A stretch of DNA of 64,000 nt from Dendrophyllia cribrosa (Eukaryota; Cnidaria; Anthozoa; Scleractinia; Dendrophylliidae): positions 5,692,112-5,756,111 of the forward strand of contig JAJLRJ010000013.1 in assembly GCA_024195265.1 (NCBI GenBank), written 5' to 3'. Below are positions 23,101 to 32,045 of this stretch, piece by piece. The stretch's first letter is position 1. Each line of letters starts with the position of its first letter. Both the position numbers and the translations under genes were made by a program. The notes beneath the pieces were generated by a model, which saw nothing but the letters and a program-made list of their open reading frames with translations, was not told where the DNA came from and searched no databases.

Positions 23101-26100
23101 TCACAAATTCAAAATAATTAAAAAAAAAGAGGTTTTTACGGGAACTAAAACGTTTATTGCGCGCATTCCACACGGTGAGTTTTTATAAAAATTGACAAAT
23201 TGGTAGGATTTCCTTTGTTCTCGATCACAAAAAAAGATAACAATTTTTGTACATACACAAACCCAATTAAAAAAAAAACAAAATCAAAATTGAGTTAATT
23301 GCTGAAGCGATTTTTTTATGGCTTTGTTTGATTAGACTTACTGAATGTTTCTTCTGTTTCACCTAAAATCGTGATTATTTACCGTGCAAAAACCAAGAAA
23401 TTAAAGATTTGCTAGCCTTGAACAACAAGCCCAACAACAAGACTGCCAGATTAGACTTCTCCGTAAAAGAGAAAGTCTATTATTAAGCTATGTGTGTGTA
23501 TATTATGCCTAGTATTGTGAAACAAAACTCTCGAAAGGCAGCAATAAGATCGAGTATTATTTTATTTGGAAGACTGGCCAATAACTATATGGAGCCACCT
23601 TAAATAGGTGATGGCGTCATTTTACCACAACTACCAGAATTCTGTTGTTTTCCCTTTCTTATTTACATGTTTTCCCTATGGAGCTTATTAATAAATAATA
23701 GAGCAGTTTTCAATATAGTGACGTAAAACCAAAACCAAAGTAATTACTCTGACCAATCAGAGCAGTCTGAACCAATCAGAGCTCGAAGCAATTACATGTC
23801 AGCAGCGCCAAGTGCCGGGAAAACGTTTGTGAGCAAGTCACGATTGGTTTTGGTTTTACTAATCTGATTGGTCGAGAAAGTGGCGCGAGATTTTTTAGCC
23901 AATCACAAAGCACAGCATTGCAAAATCAAAGCAATTGTGTAATTACTTATAATATGCACTCAATTGAAAACTGCTCAAATAACAATAGCCATAATTAACA
24001 TGAGAACAAAACTGCTTATTCTGAAAGTAACAGGGGCCGCTATTTTCGGAACTCTATGGTATATCATTAACCCTTTCACTCCCAGAGTCAACTGCCCACT
24101 CCAGAAACTATTAAAAATACCATAATACTCTTTAAAGTGCAGGTTTGGGTGGTACTTGATGTAAGCCTCATTTTTATCTCGTTAATGCGCTTGCGCGTAA
24201 ACGAGATGTGCGATTCACTACGAAAAAAAGGGGCAAAAGTTGTTAACAAAGGTTCTTTGTTTAGTTTTGTTAACATTTGTCCGGGGGGGTTACTTATTTC
24301 TTTTTTATAGAAGCTATATTAGGGCACCGAGGATATGGTTGGTTAAACAGGTTAGGATTTCAAGAAGTGCGTCACATACCGCCACTAAAATTTTTGAGGG
24401 GCACCCCCGGACCTATTGTTAATTTCCCTAGGGTATTGAATTGTCATGAACTGGTTATGTCTTACGTTACGTTACCACAAAGGTATTACAGTTCTTAGAG
24501 CTATGACCTCACCACAAGGGTATTACAGTTCTTATTTACAGTGATTTGTGTGAGTTGCGCTTTGACATTTTTCGCGTACAGTTCTTATTTACAGTGATTT
24601 GGGTGAGTTGCGCTTTGACATTTTCCGCGCTCGACGAAGCTAAGAAATTTCACCCTGTATCTTTGTTTGCTTTTTGAGGTTTATAGCTGACATTTTCCGC
24701 GCTCGACGAGGCTAAGAAATTCCACCTTGTATGTTTGCCCGCTTTCTGAGGTTTATACGCGGGTTTATAGCAGAATTGTTTTACAAATGTTTTAGAGCTA
24801 TGACCTCATCGCCTGACAGATTGTTTCTTATCTTGGATTTATTGTTTTTGTGGTTTTAAGCACTTAAATAGAAAATTGATAGAAAATTCTAGAAATTGGC
24901 AGGAATGTTCTGCGATACCTTGTCTACTCGGGAAGATTAACCACGAGGAGCGATTTTTGAAGTCGCTTAGCGAGTGACAAATGGAAATGTCGTGAAAAGA
25001 AAAAAAATTGTCAGGAATGTTCTGCGATGCGTTGTGTACCCGGGATGACTAACCCTGAAGAGCGATTTTTCAAGTCGTTAGCTAGTTACAACCGGAAAGG
25101 GATGACTAACCCTGAAGAGCGATTTTCCAAGTCGCTTAGCGAGTGACAACCGGAAATGTTCGTGAAAACAAAAATTGTGAGGAATGTTCTGCGATACGTT
25201 GTGTACTCAGGATGACTAACCGTGAAGAGCAAAAGAGTTGGTTTTCCAATTTGCTTAAAGTTAAGCGAGTCAGCTTAATTGAGTTAAACTCTAGTTAAAT
25301 TTAAGCCACCAAAGCAGGTAGCTTAAGCGAGTTAGCAATTAATTTTAGACAATAAGAAGCAACTTGTGGTCATTTATCTGACAAGGCTGTCAAATCGGAA
25401 ATAAAACACGCGTTCTATTTTCATGCGTCGCTCGTGAAGGGGCCTAATTTGACTGTATTATACAATGGATTTCATGATGCGTCACGCAATATTTATTTTT
25501 AAAATGTTTCACCAATTTATAGCACTCGTCACCACGGTTTTGAAAATTATAAAAACAAAATCTTCTGAATGCGATTACATGTATTTTTTTCTCATTACCT
25601 GTAAATTTAGGGCTTCCAAAACTTTATTGCAAATCCGGGCAGGAGAGGGGGGTCTCTCGGCTTGGAAATCGAGGGGGCAAGGGGGGGGGGAGGAAATCCT
25701 ACGATAATCTAAGTAATAACAGGCGCAGTAAGCTACATGCAGTCATAGACTGCCTATTTTTTTATTAACCTCACCTTCTAACGCATTAAAGAGCCCTTTG
25801 ATTCCAATTTCTTTTGTTTTCAGCACGAACTGCACGTGCTATGCTTCAACTTTGTGGCAATTTGCATACGGTGCACATTTGTATGCGAAGACACAATGCT
25901 ACGTCCAAGCATTCCTTCATGTACTCTGAATTCCATTGTGCCATTCTAACAAAGGAGACTTGAATAATTACACCCCTGCGAGGCTGAGCCTGCACATAAA
26001 AGAGTATTATGGTATTTTTCGGAGTGGCCAATTATGGAGACATGTAATGTACATGTATTTCTAACTTTTGAATCTGTGGACGAAATCCTATGATGTGACC

Positions 26101-29100
26101 ATTCAAATGAAACCTCTTCAGCAGTACTTTTGCATGGTACCATTTGTTTTTCAATATTTTACAAAATGAATTTTGGGAATTTTTCTTGAATTTTGATGTT
26201 TGGCACTTTTGAGAGTAAAAGGGTTAATAGTGAGGTATATTTTTTCATTGTAGTTGCACAGTTCCCCCAACTACCAGTCCTTCGTCTACCAGTCCTTTAT
26301 CTACCAGTCCTTCATCTGCAGGTACCTCAGCTACGGGTACAGGTAGTTCTACTACATCCTCTGGACTCTCTGGTAAGCCATTGAACACGTGCAAAATATA
26401 TTGTAACAGTACTTTATCTGATGGTCTGACAGATAATTGGTAATAAAGAAACTGGCTTGAGAAAAAAAATCTTCAAACTGGAAAAAAAGTTAGAAAATCC
26501 AAATTTAGAAGAAATACAAAAGAAAGATAAAATTGAAAACCTAATGAATTCTCAAAAAAGGAATTAGAAGAAATTGTTAAGAGTGCGAACCAAAGGGGCT
26601 ATCTTAAGATATAATGTAGGTGAAAAGAATACATATTATTTTCTCAATGATAATTAGATAAAAGGCACTTTAAACTCAACACGATAACTCAGCTTAAAGG
26701 GGCTATGTCACCTATTTAATTTTTGGTATCAATTTGGAAAGTAAAAAATCATTTGTTTTAATGAAAACCTACAAATAATGGTCCATTTTTGTTAACAAAT
26801 ACTCTACCAGTGCACAGAAACTAGTATTCGTTATCTTTGGCAGTAGATGGCCAGGATGGAAATGGATTGCAACTTGAAAAAAATTGGCCAGTGTCGTGGA
26901 AAAATCACAGAAAAACTTGTAATGGTTTGTTCTTCCTTAAAGAAATCACTTGATATTTTCTTCTTGGTGTTCTAAGAGCAATTTTATGTTTGAACAAAAG
27001 TAATTTGTCGACTATTTGGTGCATTTTGACCAAAACGCTGAAAAATCTGTAACAAAACCCCTTTAAGAAAAGGGACGATTTTTTTACAAACTTTGGACAA
27101 AGACATTCTTACTACTTGTGAAACTTTTTATCGGGATTTATGTAAAGGGGTTGTGGTTTAAATTTTTCTTTGGTTTGAAAATTTTCAAACCAGTTTGAGT
27201 TTTTTTTTCCTTTGTCTCAGATTAATGAAGGTAATGAATCTGAGGGCGCTTACCATTTGTCAGAACTGCCCGGCCGGACCGCTCAATTCGTAAATATTAT
27301 TCCATTATTTGCCAGAACTGGTCGGCCACACTGGTAAATTTGGAAATAGTATGCACCCTTTTGATGGACTTGTAGGAACAAGTCTTCAAAAAGATGCATT
27401 CTAGTTACAAAACGGACCGGTCTCTAGTGGCAGGCTAGTTCTGACAAATGGTAAGCGCCCTGAGACAAAGGAAAAATAAAATTAATAAAACTGGTTTGAA
27501 AATTTTCAAACCAAAGAAAAATTGAACCACAACATTTATACAAGACACGAAAGCCTATTATATTACCGGAGAATGCGAATTCTATGAAGGCGTGAACACA
27601 AAGAAGTTAGATCCAATCGAAGCCAGTTTCTGTGAAGGACCCTTAACTAAACAAGAATGACTTGTTTCGAGGCTTTAAAAGATATGGAACCAGAAAAATC
27701 TCCTGGTAGCGACGGACTTCCCGCTGAGTTCTATAAAATGTTTTGGAACAAGTTAGCCAGTCCGCTGCTTGGCACTCATTCAATTACACATACGAAGCAG
27801 GCAACCTTTCGATCACTCAAAAGCTTGGAATCATATGTTAATCCCTAAGAAAGATTCTGACCCACATCTGATAAATAACTTATTACTGGAGACCATTAAC
27901 TCTTTTAAACTATGATTATAAGATAGCAACAAAAGCTATAGCTAACCGTTTGAAGGTGATTTCAAAACTGATCAACAACGATCAAACCGGTTTCATCAAA
28001 GGACGCTAAATATAGGCAAAAACATTAATCTTAATCAACAGCGTAATGAAATACACCGCTGAAAAAAAAAAACATCTCGTGCCTTCTTCTGTTTGTGGAC
28101 TTTTGATTCGTTGAAGTGGACTTTTATTTTTAACAGAACTCTCGAAAACTTCAATGGTTTTGGCCCTTCCTTCACTGAATGGATCAGGTTATTTTATAGA
28201 GATATCGAAAGCTGCGTTTTAAATAACGGTTGGTCCAGTAGTTTTTTTTAAGCCACAAAGGGGTGTTGGGCAAGGCTGCCCTCTTTCAGTATGGCAGTAT
28301 GGCATTTTTACTGACCTCTGGTAACTAATAACAAAGAAAGCATTCAAAACTTTGGTCTAGGATAGGGTAGGGTTTTTCGGTGTTTAGTCTAGAATAGGGT
28401 TGCAAAATGCAGCTAAAATGGTCTAGTGTGCAAACATTAGTGCCAATTGACAATTAGTGCCAATTGACAATCATTTGTATTAGTGTATGTGAATTTCGTT
28501 AACGAGTTGCCGTAGCTGTTTTACGCAAGTTTTGCGGCTCTAATTTTTAACCCCTGACAATGTGCAGCTTAAAATAACAACTTTTAGAAGTTAAAGGGAC
28601 CTATATCTGTTGTTGAATGACTTGGCGAGACCCAACCTGAGTGGGCTGCCGACAAATCTATTTCAATAGCAAATTTCATCTAATTCAATACACAATTAGA
28701 TGGTTTTCACTCATATAACCTTCAGTCCTGTGGGACTCAAACGACAAAGGCCATGGCGGCCATGTTGGTGCATATATCAAGCAGTTCATTAAAATGATAT
28801 ATTTGTGCATGACCAAATGGCCGCCATGACAACATGAAAACCACCTATGGCATGAGTGTACATCTTGTTGTGCACGCCGATGATGCCAGCAAACTTGACC
28901 TGTTGCTTTACCAGGCTTAATCAGCCTTTTGTTTTACACGGAGGAGCAGTCTAGCGCCGGATAACTCTCTCAGACAAATACTGCGACTGGTTGGTATAAG
29001 GGTGCGCAATGGCTTATGGGATTTGCAATAAAATTCATGCACAGGAAAAATTAATTCGTTCGCAGAATAAATTAATTCTTGCAACGCAGAACACGTAAAA

Positions 29101-31178
29101 ATTCTTAGAGTACATTTAGTCATTTATGAAAAATACAAATAATTGCGAACACAATATTATTTCTGAAATCGGAAAAAGTAATTAGGATAATTTTGACCAG
29201 AATGGGCCCTCATATTTATATTAAGTAACGGTCCTTTTATATTTGTATTCATTTGTCTTTTAGCCCCCATAGAAGGAAATATTGGGCAAATATATTCAAC
29301 TGTTTTTTTTTATTTCACTTCTGTCTCAATGTCTTCTCCTTGCCGTAAGGATCAGTTTGCCGTTTTTACTTATAGCTATTGTAAACTATTTCAAGATTTT
29401 TACTGATCCAGGCCTACGATAGATCCGGTACTCTTCATTGGTTTGTCGCTGTGGTTTTGCTGTTATAACAGTTTTTGATTTAGTTTCATACGGGCAGCCG
29501 CTAAGTTAGACATTGTAGACTCAGCACAAATCGCCACCTATGCCCACCCCAACGAGGCAGCTAAATTTTTTAATTACTAAACGCTTCCGATTCCCCATCT
29601 TCTCGGGCATAATCTTGTATCAAATGCCCTACTACAGTATTCCCTTCTAATCCCCACCTTGTCCCATTTTTGTTGACTCATGCATAAGAGACTACTAATT
29701 GTAACAAACGCGACATTCTTTAGCGCGACAATACAAACATTAACATCATTATAATGTCCAACAAGGAGAAAGTTACATTCAACTACACGTCTAGTTAGCC
29801 TTCTATTTCCTCTCTTAATTTAAACATGGTGGTAAATCTGACTGCATCAAGCAATACCATTGTCCACATTTAGCTGCTGTGATATTTCCGATATTGTGTT
29901 GTAATGCTTGCATCAGCAACTGTCTGCTATAGTTGCCAAGAGAAATTCCTTGCCCTGTTGCCTCTAGTCTATCATTCATCTGTGCCTTTACCTCGGGCCA
30001 AAGTTGGTGGAATTTTCAGGTTGTTTTACTCATTATTTGGTCGTTTTAGTTCTTATTTCTTTGCATTCATCTCTTTTGCCGATTTTTTTTTTCCTACAGT
30101 AAAAACCCACATAAACGAACCTGTGATTTTCTGTGGCAGGGTGAAATGGTTCTTACATGTATTTATTACATGACTAAGACAGATAGCTGGAGGGCCAATA
30201 ACTAAAATCAACCAATCAGAATGCTCTATTGCCGGGCATTGTCCCAATGATCCCACCTGATCCTCTTGCTGGCAGGAGTCATGTAATAAATCTCTTATTA
30301 ACCAAGCTTCCTCGGGACCGTACTGAGAGAATATCAGCCCTTGGTCTTTTTTGTACGAACCGAGTGGCACTCCTAGAGGGCCAATAACTAAAATCAACCA
30401 ATCAGAATGCTCTATTGCCGGGCATTGTCCCAATGATCCCACCCGATCCTCTTGCTGGCAGGAGTCATGTAATAAATCTCTTATTAACCAAGCTTCCTCG
30501 GGACCGTACTGAGAGAATATCAGCCCTTGGTCTTTTTTGTACGAACCGAGTGGCACTCCTAGAGGGCCAATAACTAAAATCAACCAATCAGAATGCTCTA
30601 TTGCCGGGCATTGTCCCAATGATCCCACCCGATCCTCTTGCTGGCAGGAGTCATGTAATAAATCTCTTATTAACCAAGCATCCTCGGGACCGTACTGAGA
30701 GAATATCAGCCCTTGGTCTTTTTTGTACGAACCGAGTGGCACTCGGTCCGTGCTGTCAAGACCTAAGGCCGATATTCTCCCATGCCAGTACAGCCATCGT
30801 GCTTGGTCAATAACATATATATATATATATATATATATAAACTTGATTTGTAAAGGTCAAGAAACCAACTCCAATTTAAATTAACGTTTTAATTAGCTCG
30901 ACGTTTCGGCCGTCTCGGCCTTCCTCAGGAGCGTTATGATGATTTTACAGGTAATTCAACATAAAAGCTTCATGTAACGGAAAATAACGACTAACGTCTG
31001 TGTGACGAAAAGGTAAAACATAATTCTATTGGCCAAAACAAGGTTTTGCAACATTTAAACTAACTATTAACTATGTGTCACCGGAAAAAGCGAGTGACTT
31101 ATGTGACAAAACGGTAAAAGAAAATTCTAGAACTAATCCGCGCTTATTAAGTTAAATTGTTTATCGCAGGTTTTAATC

Positions 31179-31210
<32 letters not shown>

Positions 31211-32036
31211 GCCAACGGTTTACGCAAGCCTTACCATAGTTGTAACTCCCCTGAAGAAGGCCGTGATGGCCGAAACGTAGGGTCAATAAAGCACAATCAA
31301 GTCAAGATATGGAGTTGGAAGCTTGATAATTACAACTCATTCTATATATATATATATATATATATTGGATGAGTTGTGAAAAAACAGGCTGAAAAGATTC
31401 TTAAACAGGATCTTTCTTACAGGGTGAAAATAATAATTTCTGATATGGTGCATCTACTAAAAAACAATTTTTTAATTTTTGTTAGTGAATTATTGACCCT
31501 GACAGTTTTAATAATCACACTAAACATTAATAAACCAACTGTATAATATATTAATTTTATGTTGCATTGATTTAGTTTTTGTACTCTGTCTGTCTGTTTC
31601 CAATGCCCCTTAAAGCACACTTGGCTCTGCACCAGAGTGTTTTCTGAGCTTTTAATTAGTAATTTTTCAAATAAGAACCTTCTTCATTTGTCAGGCTAAA
31701 GTGGTTATTATATTGGGTTCTTAATTGGTCAAATTTCAGCCTGAAGGTTCTTAATCCGCAATTTCTTTTATGCGGGTTTTACCTAAGCAAACTCCTGGCC
31801 ATAATCATGAAAATACTATATTTCAACTGGGACAAAGTCCCTTTAACATGATAATAATGAGCGTTGTTGTTTTCTGTCCATTTGCAGATGGTGAAAAAGC
31901 AGGTATCGCGATTGGAGTAGTATTGGGTGTTGGTGTCCTTATTGCTGCTGTGTACCTTATTTGGAAACATGTTTGTAAGAAATCTACAACTACGCCACCA
32001 CATGAGAAAAAGGTATTCCTGGAAAGCCAGCCTTAG
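7400..32036 (+). CDS. Two-CUB-domain type I membrane protein gene, seven exons
   Basis: Exons 7400-7674, 9232-9417, 10909-11120, 19980-20153, 21634-21658, 26254-26372 and 31888-32036 join in one frame to 380 codons including the stop (379 residues). All introns start GT and end AG. Order in the protein: signal peptide about 1-23, CUB 1 about 24-142, CUB 2 about 153-282, Ser/Thr/Pro-rich stalk about 283-331, hydrophobic membrane helix about 335-356, 23-residue Lys-rich cytoplasmic tail. CUB domains are extracellular binding modules; the known family does not reveal the ligand here. The tail shows no signalling domain. An in-frame ATG at 7298 would add 34 residues, including another hydrophobic stretch. 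An AATAAA lies at 32183. The introns are filled with transposons. Predicted by eye from splice sites and frame; an alternative without exon 5 is discussed there. Confidence 0.8.
8440..8705 (+). repeat. AAGATC-rich degenerate simple repeat
   Basis: Dense variants of AAAGATCTT and GGATCCTT across about 260 bases in intron 1 of the CUB gene. Confidence 0.7.
9232..9417 (+). CDS. CUB gene exon 2: second half of CUB 1
   Basis: Acceptor TTTCAG at 9226-9231; donor GTATGT at 9418. In frame with exon 1 it gives the second half of a CUB domain: a Cys-rich GKFCSCS segment, then MTLVFKSDG and KGFEAQY, which match the usual final strands (LxIxFxSD and GFxAxY). Ends in phase 2. The following intron holds a complete TIR element 68 bases downstream. 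Confidence 0.83.
9486..10470. mobile_element. 985-bp TIR element with 6-bp target duplication (copy 1)
   Basis: Ends are CAGGGCCTCTGATATTACGC and its inverted partner (GCATAATATCAGAGGCCCTG). It is flanked on both sides by CTAGAA (9480-9485, 10471-10476). Rich in CGCATAAT motifs near both ends. The right half holds a gene-like block (10180-10310) shared with copy 2. It lies in intron 2 of the CUB gene, 68 bases after exon 2. CAGGG ends recall hAT, but the duplication is 6 bp, so the superfamily is left open. Confidence 0.8.
10909..11120 (+). CDS. CUB gene exon 3: first half of CUB 2
   Basis: Acceptor TATTATAG at 10901-10908; donor GTGAGT at 11121. The frame carries on from exon 2 and reads GTIYTPNWPLKYP, then Cys-Val-Trp, a hydrophobic strand ending FTGFDL, and LYDFISIS. 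This is the normal first half of a CUB domain. Phase 1 end. The next intron is about 8.9 kb and contains the DIRS-type element. Confidence 0.83.
11520..11930. repeat. Diverged direct repeat in CUB intron 3
   Basis: A block with TGTATTCTCGTACCCAGAT (11590) recurs as TGTATTCTCATACCCAGAT (11800), each followed by an A-rich stretch with GGAGGG and TTGTTGCCGTA. Confidence 0.55.
13616..14198. mobile_element. 583-bp TIR element, same family (copy 2, inverted)
   Basis: Ends CAGGGCTTCTGATATTACGC and its inverted partner; flanks TCAAGT (13610-13615) and TCAAGC (14199-14204) agree with a 6-bp duplication. It is inverted relative to copy 1, lacks most of the left internal part and cuts the DIRS gag. Confidence 0.8.
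14659..15584 (+). pseudogene. DIRS-type reverse transcriptase, frameshifted
   Basis: Three frames together give the RT: ERVVNKSSPGFYSLLFVIPK and LVIDLRSPNHHL near 14930-15060, then DLTHVYLHVPIHPSSRKI, FQFWVLPFGLSVDPRVFTRV and HYYLDNFLL at 15123-15350. The catalytic box is YLDN where YLDD is expected, so one catalytic Asp is lost. At least two frameshifts and a stop (near 15100) separate the pieces. Confidence 0.75.
15581..15772 (+). pseudogene. DIRS-type RNase H fragment
   Basis: Reads FHLDNSSAVAYLQMQEGTHS, then PMFHLAWEILLKYQLQGINL. The DNSSAVAYL and LAWEIL motifs are typical of the RNase H domain after DIRS reverse transcriptases. A frameshift near 15730 ends the match. Confidence 0.65.
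16020..16470 (+). repeat. Degenerate repeats of CAAGAAGT
   Basis: GCAAGAAGT recurs many times, often as AGCCGCAAGAAGT with AGTTACAGGCTC or TACCAGGTCCAGCAG, at about 60-bp spacing. It follows the DIRS remnant and may be part of its 3' region. Confidence 0.55.
17204..17640 (+). pseudogene. Decayed transposon-integrase-like coding sequence
   Basis: A 42-codon open frame at 17204-17332 encodes an acidic/basic N-part (ETSSEEEASSSSHKRKALED). Past two stops, 17400-17600 reads IDDYVSVKIDPVD, HNVLFGKVISVENNDYVTIA and LISPARLLKCS, a pattern I associate with the C-terminal part of integrase-derived KRBA2-like proteins. Frameshifts and stops make it a relic. The family name is tentative. Confidence 0.35.
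17935..18190 (+). mobile_element. tRNA-derived SINE
   Basis: The head has Pol III boxes: TGGCACAGTGGTGAGAGCAC (A box) and GGGTTCGATTCC (B box). The body includes CTCCGGGTACTCCGGTTTTCC and a TTATTATTTTATTTA tail. I recognise this as a common cnidarian SINE type. Confidence 0.75.
18200..19660. other. Intron 3 sequence without recognised genes
   Basis: AT-rich; a poly-A run at 18780-18797. No coding or structured feature could be supported. Confidence 0.4.
19660..19870 (+). mobile_element. Family-A MITE, diverged copy
   Basis: TCACTCCCATCAGAGTCAA at the left, AACTTTTGAGTCTGTTGA and GGTACCATTTG inside, and GCACTCTTGAGAGTTTAAGG with TTAA at the right. It ends about 110 bases before exon 4 of the CUB gene. 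Confidence 0.65.
19980..20153 (+). CDS. CUB gene exon 4: second half of CUB 2
   Basis: Acceptor CCTAAAG at 19973-19979; donor GTACTG at 20154. In frame it gives a Cys-containing segment (ERICTMP), then KAIKVEFSSNSD and GVMAGYATYIEG, matching the last strands of a CUB domain. Phase 1 at both ends. Confidence 0.82.
20270..20400 (-). mobile_element. Possible SINE fragment with B-box-like motif
   Basis: On the minus strand GAGTTCAACTCCTCGGCC resembles a Pol III B box, preceded by CCACTAGCTGGAGTTG. Similar segments are common in coral DNA; assignment is tentative. Confidence 0.35.
20463..20667. mobile_element. 205-bp palindromic MITE
   Basis: Ends TGATCAACTGCTAGATTCTC and the inverse; inner arms TCAGGAGTCACTTAGGGCCT and complement meet at a 12-base loop. 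In intron 4 of the CUB gene. Confidence 0.85.
21100..21440 (+). repeat. Unclassified repeat with GGTAAGTATTTGGGTCT units
   Basis: Contains three adjacent copies of the 17-base unit at 21280-21325 and the end GTTGCCATGGATACCTGCAT. Resembles dispersed retroelement ends, but no class could be assigned. Confidence 0.4.
21634..21658 (+). CDS. CUB gene exon 5: 25-base micro-exon
   Basis: A pyrimidine-rich acceptor (TTTCTCCTGTGTAG) and a perfect donor (GTAAGA) enclose only 25 bases. Joined to exon 4 it reads GYLDSSSS and puts exon 6 in its Ser/Thr-rich frame from the strong acceptor at 26252-26253. Without it, that frame is kept only by a weaker acceptor at 26260-26261. The phase bookkeeping (25 + 8 bases = 11 codons) and the Ser-rich translation both favour a real exon, which may be optional. 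Confidence 0.62.
22145..22712 (+). mobile_element. Family-A MITE with internal 88-bp minisatellite
   Basis: The right end GCACTCTTGGGAGTGAAAGGG is followed by TTAA. The internal block starting CTAACTTTTGAGTCTGTTGA is repeated: starts at 22191, 22283, 22371, 22459 and 22547, i.e. exactly 88-bp steps for the last four. Other copies of the family have one such block. Confidence 0.8.
22780..23095 (+). pseudogene. 3' end of a CR1/L2-like LINE
   Basis: Contains the RT C-terminal motif RSGPFLWNKLPLEVRNSQSV followed by FKLKLKTHLF. The tail has AAAGCGCTTTAGAA twice and ends ATTATTATT, typical of L2-like 3' ends. Only the last ~80 codons remain. Preceded directly by a family-A MITE. Confidence 0.65.
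23701..23976. mobile_element. 276-bp MITE, family GAGCAG, copy 3
   Basis: Same family as 1030-1311, more diverged, with a small deletion near the CCAATCA block and an altered right flank. Confidence 0.8.
24067..24130 (+). mobile_element. Truncated family-A MITE end
   Basis: TTAACCCTTTCACTCCCAGA with GTCAACTGCC, then the similarity stops. Confidence 0.5.
24497..24780 (+). repeat. Overlapping short tandem duplications
   Basis: ACAGTTCTTATTTACAGTGA occurs at about 24527 and 24580, and GACATTTTCCGCGCTCGACG twice about 75-80 bases apart, each followed by AAGAAATT and TTTGAGGTTTATA. Confidence 0.65.
24895..25250 (+). repeat. Tandem array of about 115-165-bp units
   Basis: Units begin AGGAATGTTCTGCGAT at about 24901, 25013 and 25180 and include AAGTCGCTTAGCGAGTGACA. 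The second unit has an internal partial duplication of GGGATGACTAACCCTGAAGA. Confidence 0.7.
26005..26229 (+). mobile_element. Family-A MITE next to CUB exon 6
   Basis: Contains AATTATGGAGACATGTAATG, AACTTTTGAATCTGTGGACG and the GGTACCATTTG block; ends GGCACTTTTGAGAGTAAAAG with TTAA. Only about 25 bases separate it from exon 6. Confidence 0.7.
26254..26372 (+). CDS. CUB gene exon 6: Ser/Thr-rich stalk
   Basis: Acceptor TTTTTTCATTGTAG; donor GTAAGC at 26373. Encodes a mucin-like stalk with repeats of the form T-S-P-S-S/L, followed by Gly/Ser/Thr. A family-A MITE ends 25 bases upstream of the exon. An internal AG at 26260-26261 is a possible alternative acceptor that skips exon 5. Phase 1 end. 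Confidence 0.72.
26694..27066. mobile_element. 373-bp MITE with TTAAAGGGG ends
   Basis: Left TTAAAGGGGCTATGTCACC, right AACAAAACCCCTTTAAG; in intron 6 of the CUB gene. Confidence 0.6.
27150..27533. mobile_element. Palindromic MITE with a second MITE nested in its loop
   Basis: Outer arms GTTGTGGTTTAAATTTTTCT ... with GGTTTGAAAATTTTCAAACC in both arms. The loop holds an inner element (about 27241-27463) with ends GAGGGCGCTTACCATTTGTC and the inverse. Confidence 0.75.
27540..28310 (+). pseudogene. L1/Tx1-like LINE reverse transcriptase fragment
   Basis: Translation of several frames gives KDMEPEKSPGSDGLPAEFYK, then SITQKLGI with PKKDSDPHLI, a QTGFIKGR-like stretch and FNGFGPSFTEWIRLFYRDI, all standard blocks of L1-type RT. 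Many shifts and stops, 5' and 3' truncated. Lies in intron 6 of the CUB gene. Confidence 0.7.
28320..28690. other. Intron 6 sequence, no gene
   Basis: Only a short duplication (AGTGCCAATTGACAATTAGT region, about 28440) and GGTCTAGGATAGGGT-like motifs seen. Confidence 0.4.
28691..28850. mobile_element. Imperfect palindrome with GGTTTTCA ends
   Basis: TAGATGGTTTTCACTCATAT pairs loosely with the right end ACATGAAAACCACCTATG. Inside, GGCCATGGCGGCCATG pairs with AAATGGCCGCCATGAC. Confidence 0.5.
28860..30190. other. Intron 6 sequence without recognised features
   Basis: Both strands read; no conserved coding motif, RNA gene or clear repeat could be supported. Confidence 0.4.
30191..30748. repeat. 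Three 186-bp tandem units
   Basis: Units start AGGGCCAATAACTAAAATCA at 30191, 30377 and 30563 and are nearly identical. Because 186 is a multiple of three, the minus strand stays open through all units. The following 60 bases (CTCGGTCCGTGCTGTCAAGA) pair partly with the end of the last unit, so the unit looks like one arm of a fold-back MITE. Confidence 0.8.
30812..31375. mobile_element. Penelope-like terminal fragments between (TA)n tracts
   Basis: GACGTTTCGGCCGTCTCGG with CCTTCCTCAGGAGC (30900) and, inverted, CCTGAAGAAGGCCGTGATGG with CCGAAACG (31251) resemble terminal sequences of Penelope-like elements. (TA)n runs at 30812-30839, 31180-31204 and 31342-31364 flank or separate them. Confidence 0.45.
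31783..31850 (+). repeat. Short dispersed repeat (CTCCTGGCCATAATCATGAAAA)
   Basis: CAAACTCCTGGCCATAATCA to GGGACAAAGTCCCTTTAA; related copies at 40262-40328 and, inverted, 60058-60120. Lies 38 bases before exon 7 of the CUB gene. Confidence 0.6.
31888..32036 (+). CDS. CUB gene exon 7: membrane helix and tail
   Basis: Acceptor CATTTGCAG. In frame it encodes DGEKAGIAIG followed by a continuous hydrophobic helix rich in Val, Leu, Ile and Gly, then the basic stop-transfer KHVCKK and a short tail ending in a TAG stop at 32034-32036. No further domain. A MITE begins about 10 bases after the stop and forms most of the likely 3' UTR. Confidence 0.75.
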
Positions 32037-32045
32037 AAGGGAGTC

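Noticed and set aside
30053..30742. 229-codon minus-strand open frame as a repeat protein
   Set aside because: It is a by-product of a 186-bp tandem whose unit is a multiple of three; the unit looks like a MITE arm and the translation has no domain features.
31245..31290. CCTGAAGAAGGCC...GGCCGAAACG as another hammerhead
   Set aside because: CUGANGA and GAAA are present, but stem II has an unpaired base and no stem I forms around the core. The same holds for 16650-16690 and 30900-30945.
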